Part shown: piece by piece, positions 41,552-47,999 of the stretch
Numbering within the stretch: the stretch's first letter is position 1
Layout of the letters: every line of letters begins with the position of its first letter
NCBI GenBank assembly: GCA_964537685.1
Contig: CAZICM010000071.1
Span: 1 to 47,999 of the forward strand
Direction of reading: 5' to 3'
Source of the DNA: CAZICM01 sp964537685
GTDB taxonomy: Bacteria; Myxococcota_A; Polyangia; Polyangiales; Polyangiaceae
Length of the DNA: 47,999 nucleotides
Made by a program: the position numbers and the translations under genes
The notes under the pieces: generated by a model
The model's database searches: none
Told to the model about the DNA's origin: nothing
Seen by the model: only the letters and a program-made list of their open reading frames with translations

Positions 41552-42430
41552 ATGAAAAAGTTACTGATTGCATTGCTTATTTCGGTTCCGGCGATGGGAT
41601 GTGCCTATGAATCAGGCGATGCTGAGGAGGAAGAAGCGATTGGGACAAACGAAAGCGCAATCTATACGGAGAATTCTATTGAGCCGAATGGTTTGATAGA
41701 CAATGGTTTGACAGAAAACGGTGTTATCCGAAACGGTGTTATCAGAAACGGCGTTATCAGAAACGGCGTTATCAGAAACGGCGTTATCAGAAACGGTATT
41801 ATCAATAGCACGACAATGTCCACCGACGTTGTTTCGGCGCTCTCCGCGGATACGTCCGATGGCCAGCTTGCGCGCATTTTAATGAAATATATTATAAGCT
41901 GCGCCTTGCCCAGCGGCCAATCCATTGTATTCGACTGGACGGATTCCCAAAGCCAGCCCCACGAGGAAACCTATTATGGCGCCCTCGGTTTAGCGCCGGA
42001 CTATGGCAAGGATGGTGCTTCGGAGCTGCCAGTCGAACAGCAAGAATGGCTATCGGCATGTATCGCCGCAAGGACCAATTACTATGGGGTCTCCGTAACC
42101 ATCTCGATACGGGGCGATACAGGCGCCCTCACCACCGATGAAAGCGAACAGACGGCATTTAATAAGCAGGAAGGCGCCTTTTGGGGCAATTTATTTGTCG
42201 ATCCTCCGACACTAAAATCCTGTTACAATACGGCCAATCTTGCCCATTCCCGCACGAGGCTCCGGGAATGCGCCGCGGGCCATGATGACGCTGGCAATAT
42301 CTCGGCATGCGGTCCTATTGTTAGAGCTGGAGACTGTTCATCGGTGTGCACGGGGAGCCCCACGGTGGACGGTGCCTTTACCAATTGTGATTCAGGCAAG
42401 ACCCGAATCATTACGACCTTTCTCAACTGA
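41552..42430 (+). CDS. Lipoprotein with N-terminal NGVIR pentapeptide tandem repeats
   Basis: About 292 residues from ATG 41552 (MKKLLIALLISVPAMGC, lipobox C17); a frame opening at 41399 would bury the signal peptide. An acidic spacer (ESGDAEEEEAIG) is followed by eight 5-residue units, NGLID, NGLTE, five NGVIR and NGIIN. The rest (~200 residues) is Cys-containing and unassigned (ISCALPSGQSIVFDW, YYGALGLAPDYG, SACIAARTNYYGVSV, GAFWGNLF). GGAG lies about 11 bases before the start. It is followed after 48 bases by a Ser/Thr kinase gene on the same strand. Function is unknown; a surface adhesin or sensor input for the kinase is conceivable. Confidence 0.82.
   Translation: MKKLLIALLISVPAMGCAYESGDAEEEEAIGTNESAIYTENSIEPNGLIDNGLTENGVIRNGVIRNGVIRNGVIRNGVIRNGIINSTTMSTDVVSALSADTSDGQLARILMKYIISCALPSGQSIVFDWTDSQSQPHEETYYGALGLAPDYGKDGASELPVEQQEWLSACIAARTNYYGVSVTISIRGDTGALTTDESEQTAFNKQEGAFWGNLFVDPPTLKSCYNTANLAHSRTRLRECAAGHDDAGNISACGPIVRAGDCSSVCTGSPTVDGAFTNCDSGKTRIITTFLN
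41687..41806 (+). repeat. 15-bp in-frame tandem repeat encoding N-G-x-x-x units
   Basis: Eight consecutive 15-base units from 41687 to 41806. Units 3-7 encode NGVIR, and units 5-7 have identical sequence (AACGGCGTTATCAGA). The first two and the last unit are diverged. Near-identity at synonymous positions points to recent expansion by slippage or recombination. Confidence 0.9.
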
Positions 42431-42478
42431 GGGATTTAAAGAGCGTCCGGCGCTCGGGCGGGGATCAACCGGGGGATA

Positions 42479-45400
42479 ATGAGCGAGCCTGAGGATACGG
42501 CACCCTATCAGCTTGATACGATGGAGGATTCGCTTCTTCAGGGGGATCGGCCTACCCTGACGATTCCAGAGCATCCCATCGAGAGGGTGGCCCCCGAGCT
42601 TCAGGAATCCGGCATTCATCAGACCCGGAGGAGCCCGTCCCATTCTTTGCAATCCCCCTCGCGGCGCATCAGCAGCCCCACGGAAGAGACGGCTCCGGCC
42701 CCGCCTTCTCTGTATATTCAATCCACACCCCCAGCCGCGCCCGATCCCTTTGCAACGCTGAAGGAATCCACGATATCCTCCCCCACGATTGAAGAAACCG
42801 GCCCGGTATCGGTATCGACGCTGTTTCCGGTGCCATATTGGGAGCGCTATGAAGCCATTGCCCCCATTGGTGAAGGGGGCATGGGTACGGTTTACAAGGC
42901 CCGAGATCCCCGGCTCAACCGCTTTGTGGCGCTAAAATTCATACGGGGCAACGATCCTCGTTTGGTCGATCGCTTTTTCAGGGAAGCCAGGGCGCAGGCC
43001 CGTATCGATCATCCCAATGTATGCAAGGTATTCGATGTGGGCGAGGTCCAGGGCCATCCTTATATCGCAATGGAGTTTGTGGATGGCAAGCCTTTGGATT
43101 TGATGGCCCGGAAGCTGGGTTTAGAGCAAAAGGTGCGGCTGATCCGGGATGTTGCGCAGGGACTGCACGCGGCTCACCGCATTGGGCTGATTCACCGCGA
43201 TATCAAGCCCGCGAATATCCTGGTGGGACATACCCAGGAGGGAGATTTGCATCCATCGGTTGTCGATTTTGGATTGGCCCGGGAAACCAGTGAGCAGGAA
43301 GGCCAAACCATATTTGGCATTCAGGGAACACCGGCCTATATGTCGCCCGAGCAGGCGGCGGGAGATATGCGGGCGCTGGACAGGCGGACCGATGTATATA
43401 GCCTGGGCGCCACGCTGTATGAGCTTTTATGCGGGCGTCCTCCTTTTACCGGGAAAAACCTATACGATCTGATAGGCCGGCTCAGCAATGATCCGCCCAA
43501 GCCCTTGCGGGAGCTGGACCAAAGCATACCTGCGGATGTTGAAACCATTGTGCTTCGCTGCCTGGAAAAAGAGCCCTCTCACCGGTATGATTCGGCCAAG
43601 GCATTCGCAGACGATTTAACCCGCTGGCTGGAAGGCGAGCCTATTCATGCCAAACCGCTTACCATCCTTCAGCAGATACGGGTAAAGGCCAAGAAGAACA
43701 AAGCGGTTACTGTGTTGATAGCGCTGAGTTCGCTGGCTTTTGTCGCCTTGATCGGCGTGACGGTACGGGCCCGCGTGTTGGCCAATGAACAAGCCGAGCT
43801 CACCCGGGAAGTGGGTATGATCGCGCAGGAATTCGGGCAGGATGTTAAAGAGATGGAGCTCTTTATGCGCTATGCCTATGCGCTTCCGCTTCACGATACG
43901 ACGCGGGAAAAGGATGTTGTGCGGGCGCGCATGCGAAAGATTGAAGAGAAAATGGCGGAGGCGGGGGCGCGGCTGGGGGCCCTTATCGGCGGGCCTGGAC
44001 ATTTTGCGCTTGGAAAGGGATATATGGCGCTTCAGGAGCCGGAGGCGGCGCTGCCGCATATCCTCAAGGCCGAGCAGCATGGGAATCATTCGGGAGACTT
44101 GTATAAAGAGCTGGGCAGCATTCATGGGTTTCTTTATCAGCGAGGTATGGATCGAATCCGCGGCATCGAAGAGCCGGACATGCGCAAGCTATACCAGCAG
44201 GAGCTTGAGCGGCAGCATTTAGAACCTGCGCGCCGGTATCTGGGCATTGCGGCATCCAAGCAGGCGAGCATCGATGAATTCACCGAGGCGAAGATTGCCT
44301 TTTATGAACAAGACCATGAGACGGCGCTGAAGAGAGCTGGTATAGCGGCTGGCCGATCTCCATGGATCTATGAAGTGATCAAACTGGAGGGGGATATTTT
44401 TTATTCAAGGGCAACGGCATTGCTTCAGGCAGGACAGACGGATGATGCGCTTGAGCAGTATCGCCTAGCCATAGCAAAATATGAACAGGCCGCGGAAATG
44501 GGAACCAGCGATCCTCTGCTTTTGGAGGCTCTAACCAATACCTGGCTACAGCGTATGCAAGTGGAAGAACCGCGGGGAATCGATGTAGCGCCCTATTTGG
44601 GGGAAACCATCTTCCGGTGTGAACAGGCCATTGCGGCTTCACCAGGCAATGGCCGCGCATTTGCTCTAAAGGCGATGGCCTTTACTTATTATGGGGAACG
44701 GATTCAAGCCAATGGGAATGACCCGAGGAGTCTTTTTCAAACAGCCATTGATGCGGGAAAGCAGGCTATTCACCGGGGTGAGGCCAATGGATCGGCATAC
44801 CGGGCCATAGGAATCAGCTATTGGCTGATCGCCGACTATGAAATGGCGAATTCAATCGATGCCAGCCCTTCACTCGAAGAAGCCATACACCATTTGGAGG
44901 AGGCTGTGGCGGCCGATCCTCTCTCATCCTGGACTTGGAACGATTTAGGCATCAGTTATGGTTTCCGGGGACAAAATTCCTCGATAGCGGGCAGCGATCC
45001 CCGAAGCGATTTTCAGGCTGCAATCACCGCGCTAAACCAATCCATCGATCGCAATCCATTCAACAGTTCCCCCAAAGGAAATATTGGCTGGTTTCAAGCT
45101 CAAACGGCTCTCTATGGCCTGGACTACGGCGAATCCGTTGCCGATCATCTGGTGGATGCCTTTAGTTCCCTCGATCTCGTGCTCAGCGCCGACCCAAACT
45201 ATTTTCAAGCCTGGAACAACCTGGGTCTCGCCCATACGCTGATGGCCCGCTATGAATTCTCCATCGGCGAAGATCCATCCAGCTCCCTCGAGCGGGCGAT
45301 GTCGTCCTTTAGCATGGCCTTGCAGATTAGCCCCGATGATGCCGAAGCCGAACAGGGCATAGCCAACGTGCTTCTCGCTCAAGGCAAATATGCTCTCCAC

Positions 45401-45952
45401 CGCAAACAATCCCCCATGCCCTATTTAAACCGGGCATCCCAGCTTCTTCAAGCGCTGCTGAAAGCCCAATCCGGTGATATGAACAATGTGCTGGCTTCCG
45501 CCGAACATCAAAAGCTGCTGGGAGAATATGCTGTATACCAGCCCCAAGGCAGAGAATCGCCTGATACAGCTTTCGAACGATCCAGGCGCATTCTTCAGCA
45601 CTCCATCGCCCAAGGCACGGCCAATCTCCATTTGCTGCGCGCGCTGGCAGGCTTATATGAAACATGGGCCCAAGCGAAGATTCAGCAAAAGAAATCGCCT
45701 TCCCAAGAGGTAAAGGCAGGGCTTTCGATCATAGCGCAGGCCCGAAACAAAAACCCCAAGCTTCCCGCGCTTGACGCCATGGAGGGGGCGTTTTATTTGG
45801 CCCAGGCCCAAGCGGAAAAAGACAAGGCTAAACAGAAAACGAGCGCGGAGTTTGCCTATAAGGCAATGCGTAAAGCTGTATTGGGGAATTCTTATTTAAG
45901 GCGGGCTTATGAGCCGCTGTTGATGCAGGCGTCGATGCTAAAACAGCCTTGA
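42479..45952 (+). CDS. Membrane-anchored Hanks-type Ser/Thr kinase with long TPR region
   Basis: 1157 residues. A disordered Pro/Ser/Thr/Glu-rich N-terminus (~120 residues) precedes the kinase domain (~125-390): IGEGGMGTVYKARD (glycine loop), FVALKFIRG (ATP lysine), HRDIKPANIL (H239-R240-D241), VVDFGLARE, GTPAYMSPEQAAG. A single membrane segment lies at residues ~409-431 (AVTVLIALSSLAFVALIGVT). The remaining ~720 residues are helical with many TPR-like repeats (ALPHILKAEQHGN, DDALEQYRLAIAKYEQAAEMG, AWNNLGLAHTLMARYEFSIG, ALQISPDDAEAEQGIANVL), presumably extracytoplasmic. This is a common Myxococcota/Planctomycete architecture. All catalytic motifs are intact. It lies 48 bases after the NGVIR-repeat lipoprotein gene and is convergent with the next lipoprotein (18 bases between stops). 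Confidence 0.92.
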   Translation: MSEPEDTAPYQLDTMEDSLLQGDRPTLTIPEHPIERVAPELQESGIHQTRRSPSHSLQSPSRRISSPTEETAPAPPSLYIQSTPPAAPDPFATLKESTISSPTIEETGPVSVSTLFPVPYWERYEAIAPIGEGGMGTVYKARDPRLNRFVALKFIRGNDPRLVDRFFREARAQARIDHPNVCKVFDVGEVQGHPYIAMEFVDGKPLDLMARKLGLEQKVRLIRDVAQGLHAAHRIGLIHRDIKPANILVGHTQEGDLHPSVVDFGLARETSEQEGQTIFGIQGTPAYMSPEQAAGDMRALDRRTDVYSLGATLYELLCGRPPFTGKNLYDLIGRLSNDPPKPLRELDQSIPADVETIVLRCLEKEPSHRYDSAKAFADDLTRWLEGEPIHAKPLTILQQIRVKAKKNKAVTVLIALSSLAFVALIGVTVRARVLANEQAELTREVGMIAQEFGQDVKEMELFMRYAYALPLHDTTREKDVVRARMRKIEEKMAEAGARLGALIGGPGHFALGKGYMALQEPEAALPHILKAEQHGNHSGDLYKELGSIHGFLYQRGMDRIRGIEEPDMRKLYQQELERQHLEPARRYLGIAASKQASIDEFTEAKIAFYEQDHETALKRAGIAAGRSPWIYEVIKLEGDIFYSRATALLQAGQTDDALEQYRLAIAKYEQAAEMGTSDPLLLEALTNTWLQRMQVEEPRGIDVAPYLGETIFRCEQAIAASPGNGRAFALKAMAFTYYGERIQANGNDPRSLFQTAIDAGKQAIHRGEANGSAYRAIGISYWLIADYEMANSIDASPSLEEAIHHLEEAVAADPLSSWTWNDLGISYGFRGQNSSIAGSDPRSDFQAAITALNQSIDRNPFNSSPKGNIGWFQAQTALYGLDYGESVADHLVDAFSSLDLVLSADPNYFQAWNNLGLAHTLMARYEFSIGEDPSSSLERAMSSFSMALQISPDDAEAEQGIANVLLAQGKYALHRKQSPMPYLNRASQLLQALLKAQSGDMNNVLASAEHQKLLGEYAVYQPQGRESPDTAFERSRRILQHSIAQGTANLHLLRALAGLYETWAQAKIQQKKSPSQEVKAGLSIIAQARNKNPKLPALDAMEGAFYLAQAQAEKDKAKQKTSAEFAYKAMRKAVLGNSYLRRAYEPLLMQASMLKQP

Positions 45953-45970
45953 GATGGCATAGAAAGATAT

Positions 45971-46858
45971 CTAATCCTCGGGTGTGCAAGTCCCGTAGGC
46001 AATCACCTTCGCCGCCCCATATCTCGAAAGCGCCTTGCGGTCAAACGGCACCTTCGTCCCAGCAGGCGCCACCTTCTGAAAATAGGCGTCCACCGCGTGA
46101 CTCGTCGTCGCACGCACCTTTCCATCCGCCATCAAATGCACAAAAACCGGCTCTGGAGAACGGCATTCCCCCGACTCCACAACCACATTTCCCGAAAGCG
46201 ATTCAAAAAAGTCCTTCGCCTCCGTATACTTTAAATCGGCCACCGAAACCTTCGGCGCCTTGTCCACCTTGCGCCCCACCACCTTTAGCTTGTGGCTCCC
46301 ATACTTCTTCCCGGACAGCTTGGCCACATCGCGAATATAGAAATAAGGCGTGGATTCACCCGGCGGAACATACATTCTATCGCCCAAAATGGTTTCCGGT
46401 GCATCCGCGCCCAGACCCATATCCTGCTTCACGCCTTCACTGATGCCGGTCACCAGAATAGGCTTGCCATCGGTGTCCATGATCTGAAGATATAGTTTTA
46501 CATGGGTTACCCATCCGCCCGTTTCATTCTTCACCTCGCCGGCAATATGAAGGAACTCGTTCGTTACTGGGTCAATCCCCGCAAAACCCTCGACAATGGT
46601 TAAACCTGCGCTTGCCTCTTGCCCTGCCCCGCCCCCACTGGGAGCATCCCCCTTTGCAGCGGGTGCATCCTTTGGGGCGGGCGCATCCTTTGCGGCCGGA
46701 GCATCCTTGGCACCGGGAGCCTCTTTTGCGGCTCCTGTGGTGCCGGGTTTTTCGGCCACGGCCTTATTTTCGTTGTTTGAGTTTTGCCCTCCACTTGGAT
46801 TGTTGCAAGCCAACGCGAGAAGGGAAACGCCTAGAAAAACCAGTGTGGGATATCGCAT
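45971..46858 (-). CDS. Lipoprotein of unknown function with AKDAPA-repeat linker
   Basis: 295 residues. Lipobox LALAC (C18). A low-complexity linker repeats AKDAPA/AKDAPAPKDAPA about four times, built from 18-base DNA units (~46650-46720). The folded part starts near GLTIVEGFAGIDPVTNEFLHIAGEVKNETGGWVTHVKLYLQIMD. Its xxGEVKNxTxxxVxxVKxxLxxxD pattern resembles FxLYD-type beta-sandwich domains. A second half contains YVPPGESTPYFYIRDV and ends with a conserved pair of cysteines (ESGECRSP, AYGTCTPED). Probably a periplasmic or surface binding protein. It lies downstream of the gene at 46897-47547 (38-base gap). Confidence 0.8.
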   Translation of the reverse strand: MRYPTLVFLGVSLLALACNNPSGGQNSNNENKAVAEKPGTTGAAKEAPGAKDAPAAKDAPAPKDAPAAKGDAPSGGGAGQEASAGLTIVEGFAGIDPVTNEFLHIAGEVKNETGGWVTHVKLYLQIMDTDGKPILVTGISEGVKQDMGLGADAPETILGDRMYVPPGESTPYFYIRDVAKLSGKKYGSHKLKVVGRKVDKAPKVSVADLKYTEAKDFFESLSGNVVVESGECRSPEPVFVHLMADGKVRATTSHAVDAYFQKVAPAGTKVPFDRKALSRYGAAKVIAYGTCTPED

Positions 46859-46896
46859 GGCGCGCAGATTACAGAAGCGTTTTATTCAGATCAAGA

Positions 46897-47547
46897 TCAA
46901 TTTGTGGATGGGGATTTAGCCTTTGAATTTGCGCGCAGAAACGATTTAATCAACAGATCAAAGCCTCTCTTTTGGGGATCCATCTGGGCTATAGCGATCA
47001 TCCCCGTGACAACTTGCTCGATTCCCCTGGGATCGCAATGCCGGTACAGCATGGTGAGGGCCGCGTTGATTTTCACAGGCTCGGCATCGGCGGCGACCGG
47101 CGCAAACATAAGCCAAAACGGGCTGTCCATCGCCAGCAGGTCTTCGACCGTTTTTTTATAGATCGCCCCAATATCAAAGGAGGCACCATACCTCACAGCG
47201 CCCTCGGATGAAGCTTGCGAGGAATTCGCCGTTGCAGGAGGCGGCCCATCCTGTGGAGCGGGCGCACGGGGCGTTGAAGACGCGTTTGAGGGCGAAGAAA
47301 AATCTGGACCATCTAGAAGCACAAGCACTCCATCGAGGCCGCCATAGGCAGGACCATCCAAGAGAATACCATGCACGGCGACAGCATTGGGCGAATGGCC
47401 TTGTTTGGAGAGGGCCGCCCACGACCGCAGCCATTTTCGGAGAACCTGTCGGCATTGCCGATTTGGATGCCTATTGAATGGGCGATTCGCCTGAGCGGGG
47501 TTGGAGTCTGATTTTTGGTTCTGTTTAGCGTGGTGTGATTTCGTCAT
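46897..47547 (-). CDS. Protein of unknown function
   Basis: 216 residues with no signal peptide. A basic, Asn/His/Gln-rich start (KSHHAKQNQKSDSNPAQANRPF) leads to a helical segment (QVLRKWLRSWAALSKQ), a beta segment (AVAVHGILLDGPAYGGLDGVLVLLDGPD) and a Pro/Ser/Ala-rich loop. The helical C-terminal half contains IGAIYKKTVEDLLAMDSPFWLMFAPVAADAE and RGIEQVVTGMIAIAQMDPQKRG. The C-terminal pattern faintly resembles Rpn/DUF4351-type proteins, but no nuclease motif is visible, so I do not assign it. It precedes the lipoprotein gene on the same strand. Confidence 0.65.
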   Translation of the reverse strand: MTKSHHAKQNQKSDSNPAQANRPFNRHPNRQCRQVLRKWLRSWAALSKQGHSPNAVAVHGILLDGPAYGGLDGVLVLLDGPDFSSPSNASSTPRAPAPQDGPPPATANSSQASSEGAVRYGASFDIGAIYKKTVEDLLAMDSPFWLMFAPVAADAEPVKINAALTMLYRHCDPRGIEQVVTGMIAIAQMDPQKRGFDLLIKSFLRANSKAKSPSTN

Positions 47548-47631
47548 GAGCCTGCCCTAGAGCAAGGGGCTTGCCAAGGGAGGCACATCAAAAATTCGCG
47601 GGATTTTTAAGTATTTTTATATAGATTCCCC

Positions 47632-47668
47632 CTGGCGGCGCCAGTTTTGGGGTGGCGGCCGCCACCCC
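47632..47668. terminator. Two GC-rich inverted repeats between the CotH remnant and the next gene
   Basis: CTGGC-GGC-GCCAG at 47632-47644 is followed by TTTT. Next to it is a perfect 20-base palindrome at 47649-47668 (GGGGTGGCGG with CCGCCACCCC). Transcripts leaving the CotH remnant (minus) would fold the palindrome into an 8-bp hairpin. A plausible terminator or barrier; the T-tract lies on the plus strand, so direction is uncertain. The A/T-rich stretch at ~47610-47630 may hold the promoter of the 46897-47547 gene. Confidence 0.4.
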
Positions 47669-47724
47669 GATTTGGGCAAATGGGAAGGGGCCGATTCTCT
47701 TATCGTCACCCCCATGCTCGGCTC

Positions 47725-47991
47725 TTATGGACAGATGCCTGGCATATTCGCATCCAACCATGCCGCCCGCTGCTGAATCCAAGTCCGCAAATACTTCAAT
47801 TCATCTCCATAGGTCTGGCCCACATAAGGATTTGGCCATACATACTTCCCCAGCACTGGCCACTGCTGATGATCCCTGGGTTCCGCCAAGGGTAAAAACG
47901 GCCCATAGCTATCCAGCCTCGCCATCATCGACGAATCTTTTAATGGCTCATCCGACATTCGGGTGGGCCTGAACATCGATCTAGGTGGCAA
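47725..47991 (-). pseudogene. C-terminal fragment of a CotH-like protein
   Basis: About 88 residues. The end is typical of CotH kinase-like proteins: HQQWPVLGKYVWPNPYVGQTYGDELKYL, then RTWIQQRAAWLDANMPG. The preceding MSDEPLKDSSMMARLDS also fits the family's late helix. The open frame begins at a TTG, and directly before it the same frame carries TAG and TGA (47992-47997). The upstream ~250+ residues of a CotH domain would lie beyond the window, so the frame is broken by a shift or nonsense change near 47960-47997. Alternatively, an unusual fragment gene or a sequence error is present. CotH-type proteins phosphorylate spore-coat proteins in Bacillus; the role in this lineage is unknown. Confidence 0.6.
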
Positions 47992-47999
47992 CTATCAGC

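Noticed and set aside
1..47999. Mobile elements, integrases, tRNA or rRNA genes
   Set aside because: None was recognised on either strand. The T6SS cluster shows no flanking direct repeats or tRNA that would mark an island boundary within the window.

Overview
The window most likely comes from a chromosome of a Myxococcota (Polyangia-like) bacterium of moderate GC content. The inference rests on gene content, not on a marker gene: at least seven lipoproteins with a clear lipobox, Cys-rich proteins with DxDxDG-type MopE motifs, two large Hanks-type Ser/Thr kinases with TPR-like tails, a GldA/F/G-type ABC exporter, a sigma-54 activator, and type VI secretion (T6SS) spike genes with pentapeptide-repeat and DUF2169 partners. 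No rRNA, tRNA, CRISPR array, transposase or integrase was recognised.

Layout. 1-6.1 kb: a Cys-rich remnant, an MFS transporter, a sphingosine-1-phosphate-lyase-like enzyme, an M13 metallopeptidase lipoprotein, then a stand-alone receiver domain translationally coupled to a PHA-granule-type small protein. 6.6-11.5 kb (minus): a four-gene ABC operon in which every junction is an ATGA overlap (ATPase, permease, GldG-like, DUF4340). 11.7-14.9 kb (plus): an AAA-ATPase/PD-(D/E)XK protein, a 42-bp tandem repeat and a SAM methyltransferase. 14.9-24.5 kb (minus): the most distinctive block, a six-gene orphan T6SS spike cluster (DUF2169-polyproline-pentapeptide; VgrG; DUF2169-helical-pentapeptide; pentapeptide-only; DUF3540; DUF4150 PAAR-like tip). 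A sigma-54 activator is transcribed divergently from it (24.6-26.3 kb). No T6SS sheath, tube or baseplate gene and no recognisable toxin or immunity gene is present.

26.6-38.5 kb is rich in surface proteins. It holds a C-type-lectin-like lipoprotein with four ~160-residue repeats, an unknown small protein, and a minus-strand operon of Cys-rich beta-propeller lipoprotein, unknown protein and Ser/Thr kinase. These are followed by a Cys-rich lipoprotein that is a paralogue of the remnant at the window start, an ArsB/NhaD-type transporter and an unknown helical protein. 38.5-48 kb holds a rhomboid-TPR protein with an M28 peptidase lipoprotein, a lipoprotein with perfect NGVIR repeats upstream of a second Ser/Thr kinase, two minus-strand genes of unknown role, and the C-terminal end of a CotH-like protein whose frame is closed by stops next to the window edge.

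Themes. Two separate loci pair a secreted lipoprotein with a downstream Ser/Thr kinase. The spike cluster and its activator look like a self-contained, switchable delivery module that would depend on a T6SS core encoded elsewhere. All family assignments were made by eye from translated sequence and no database search was run.
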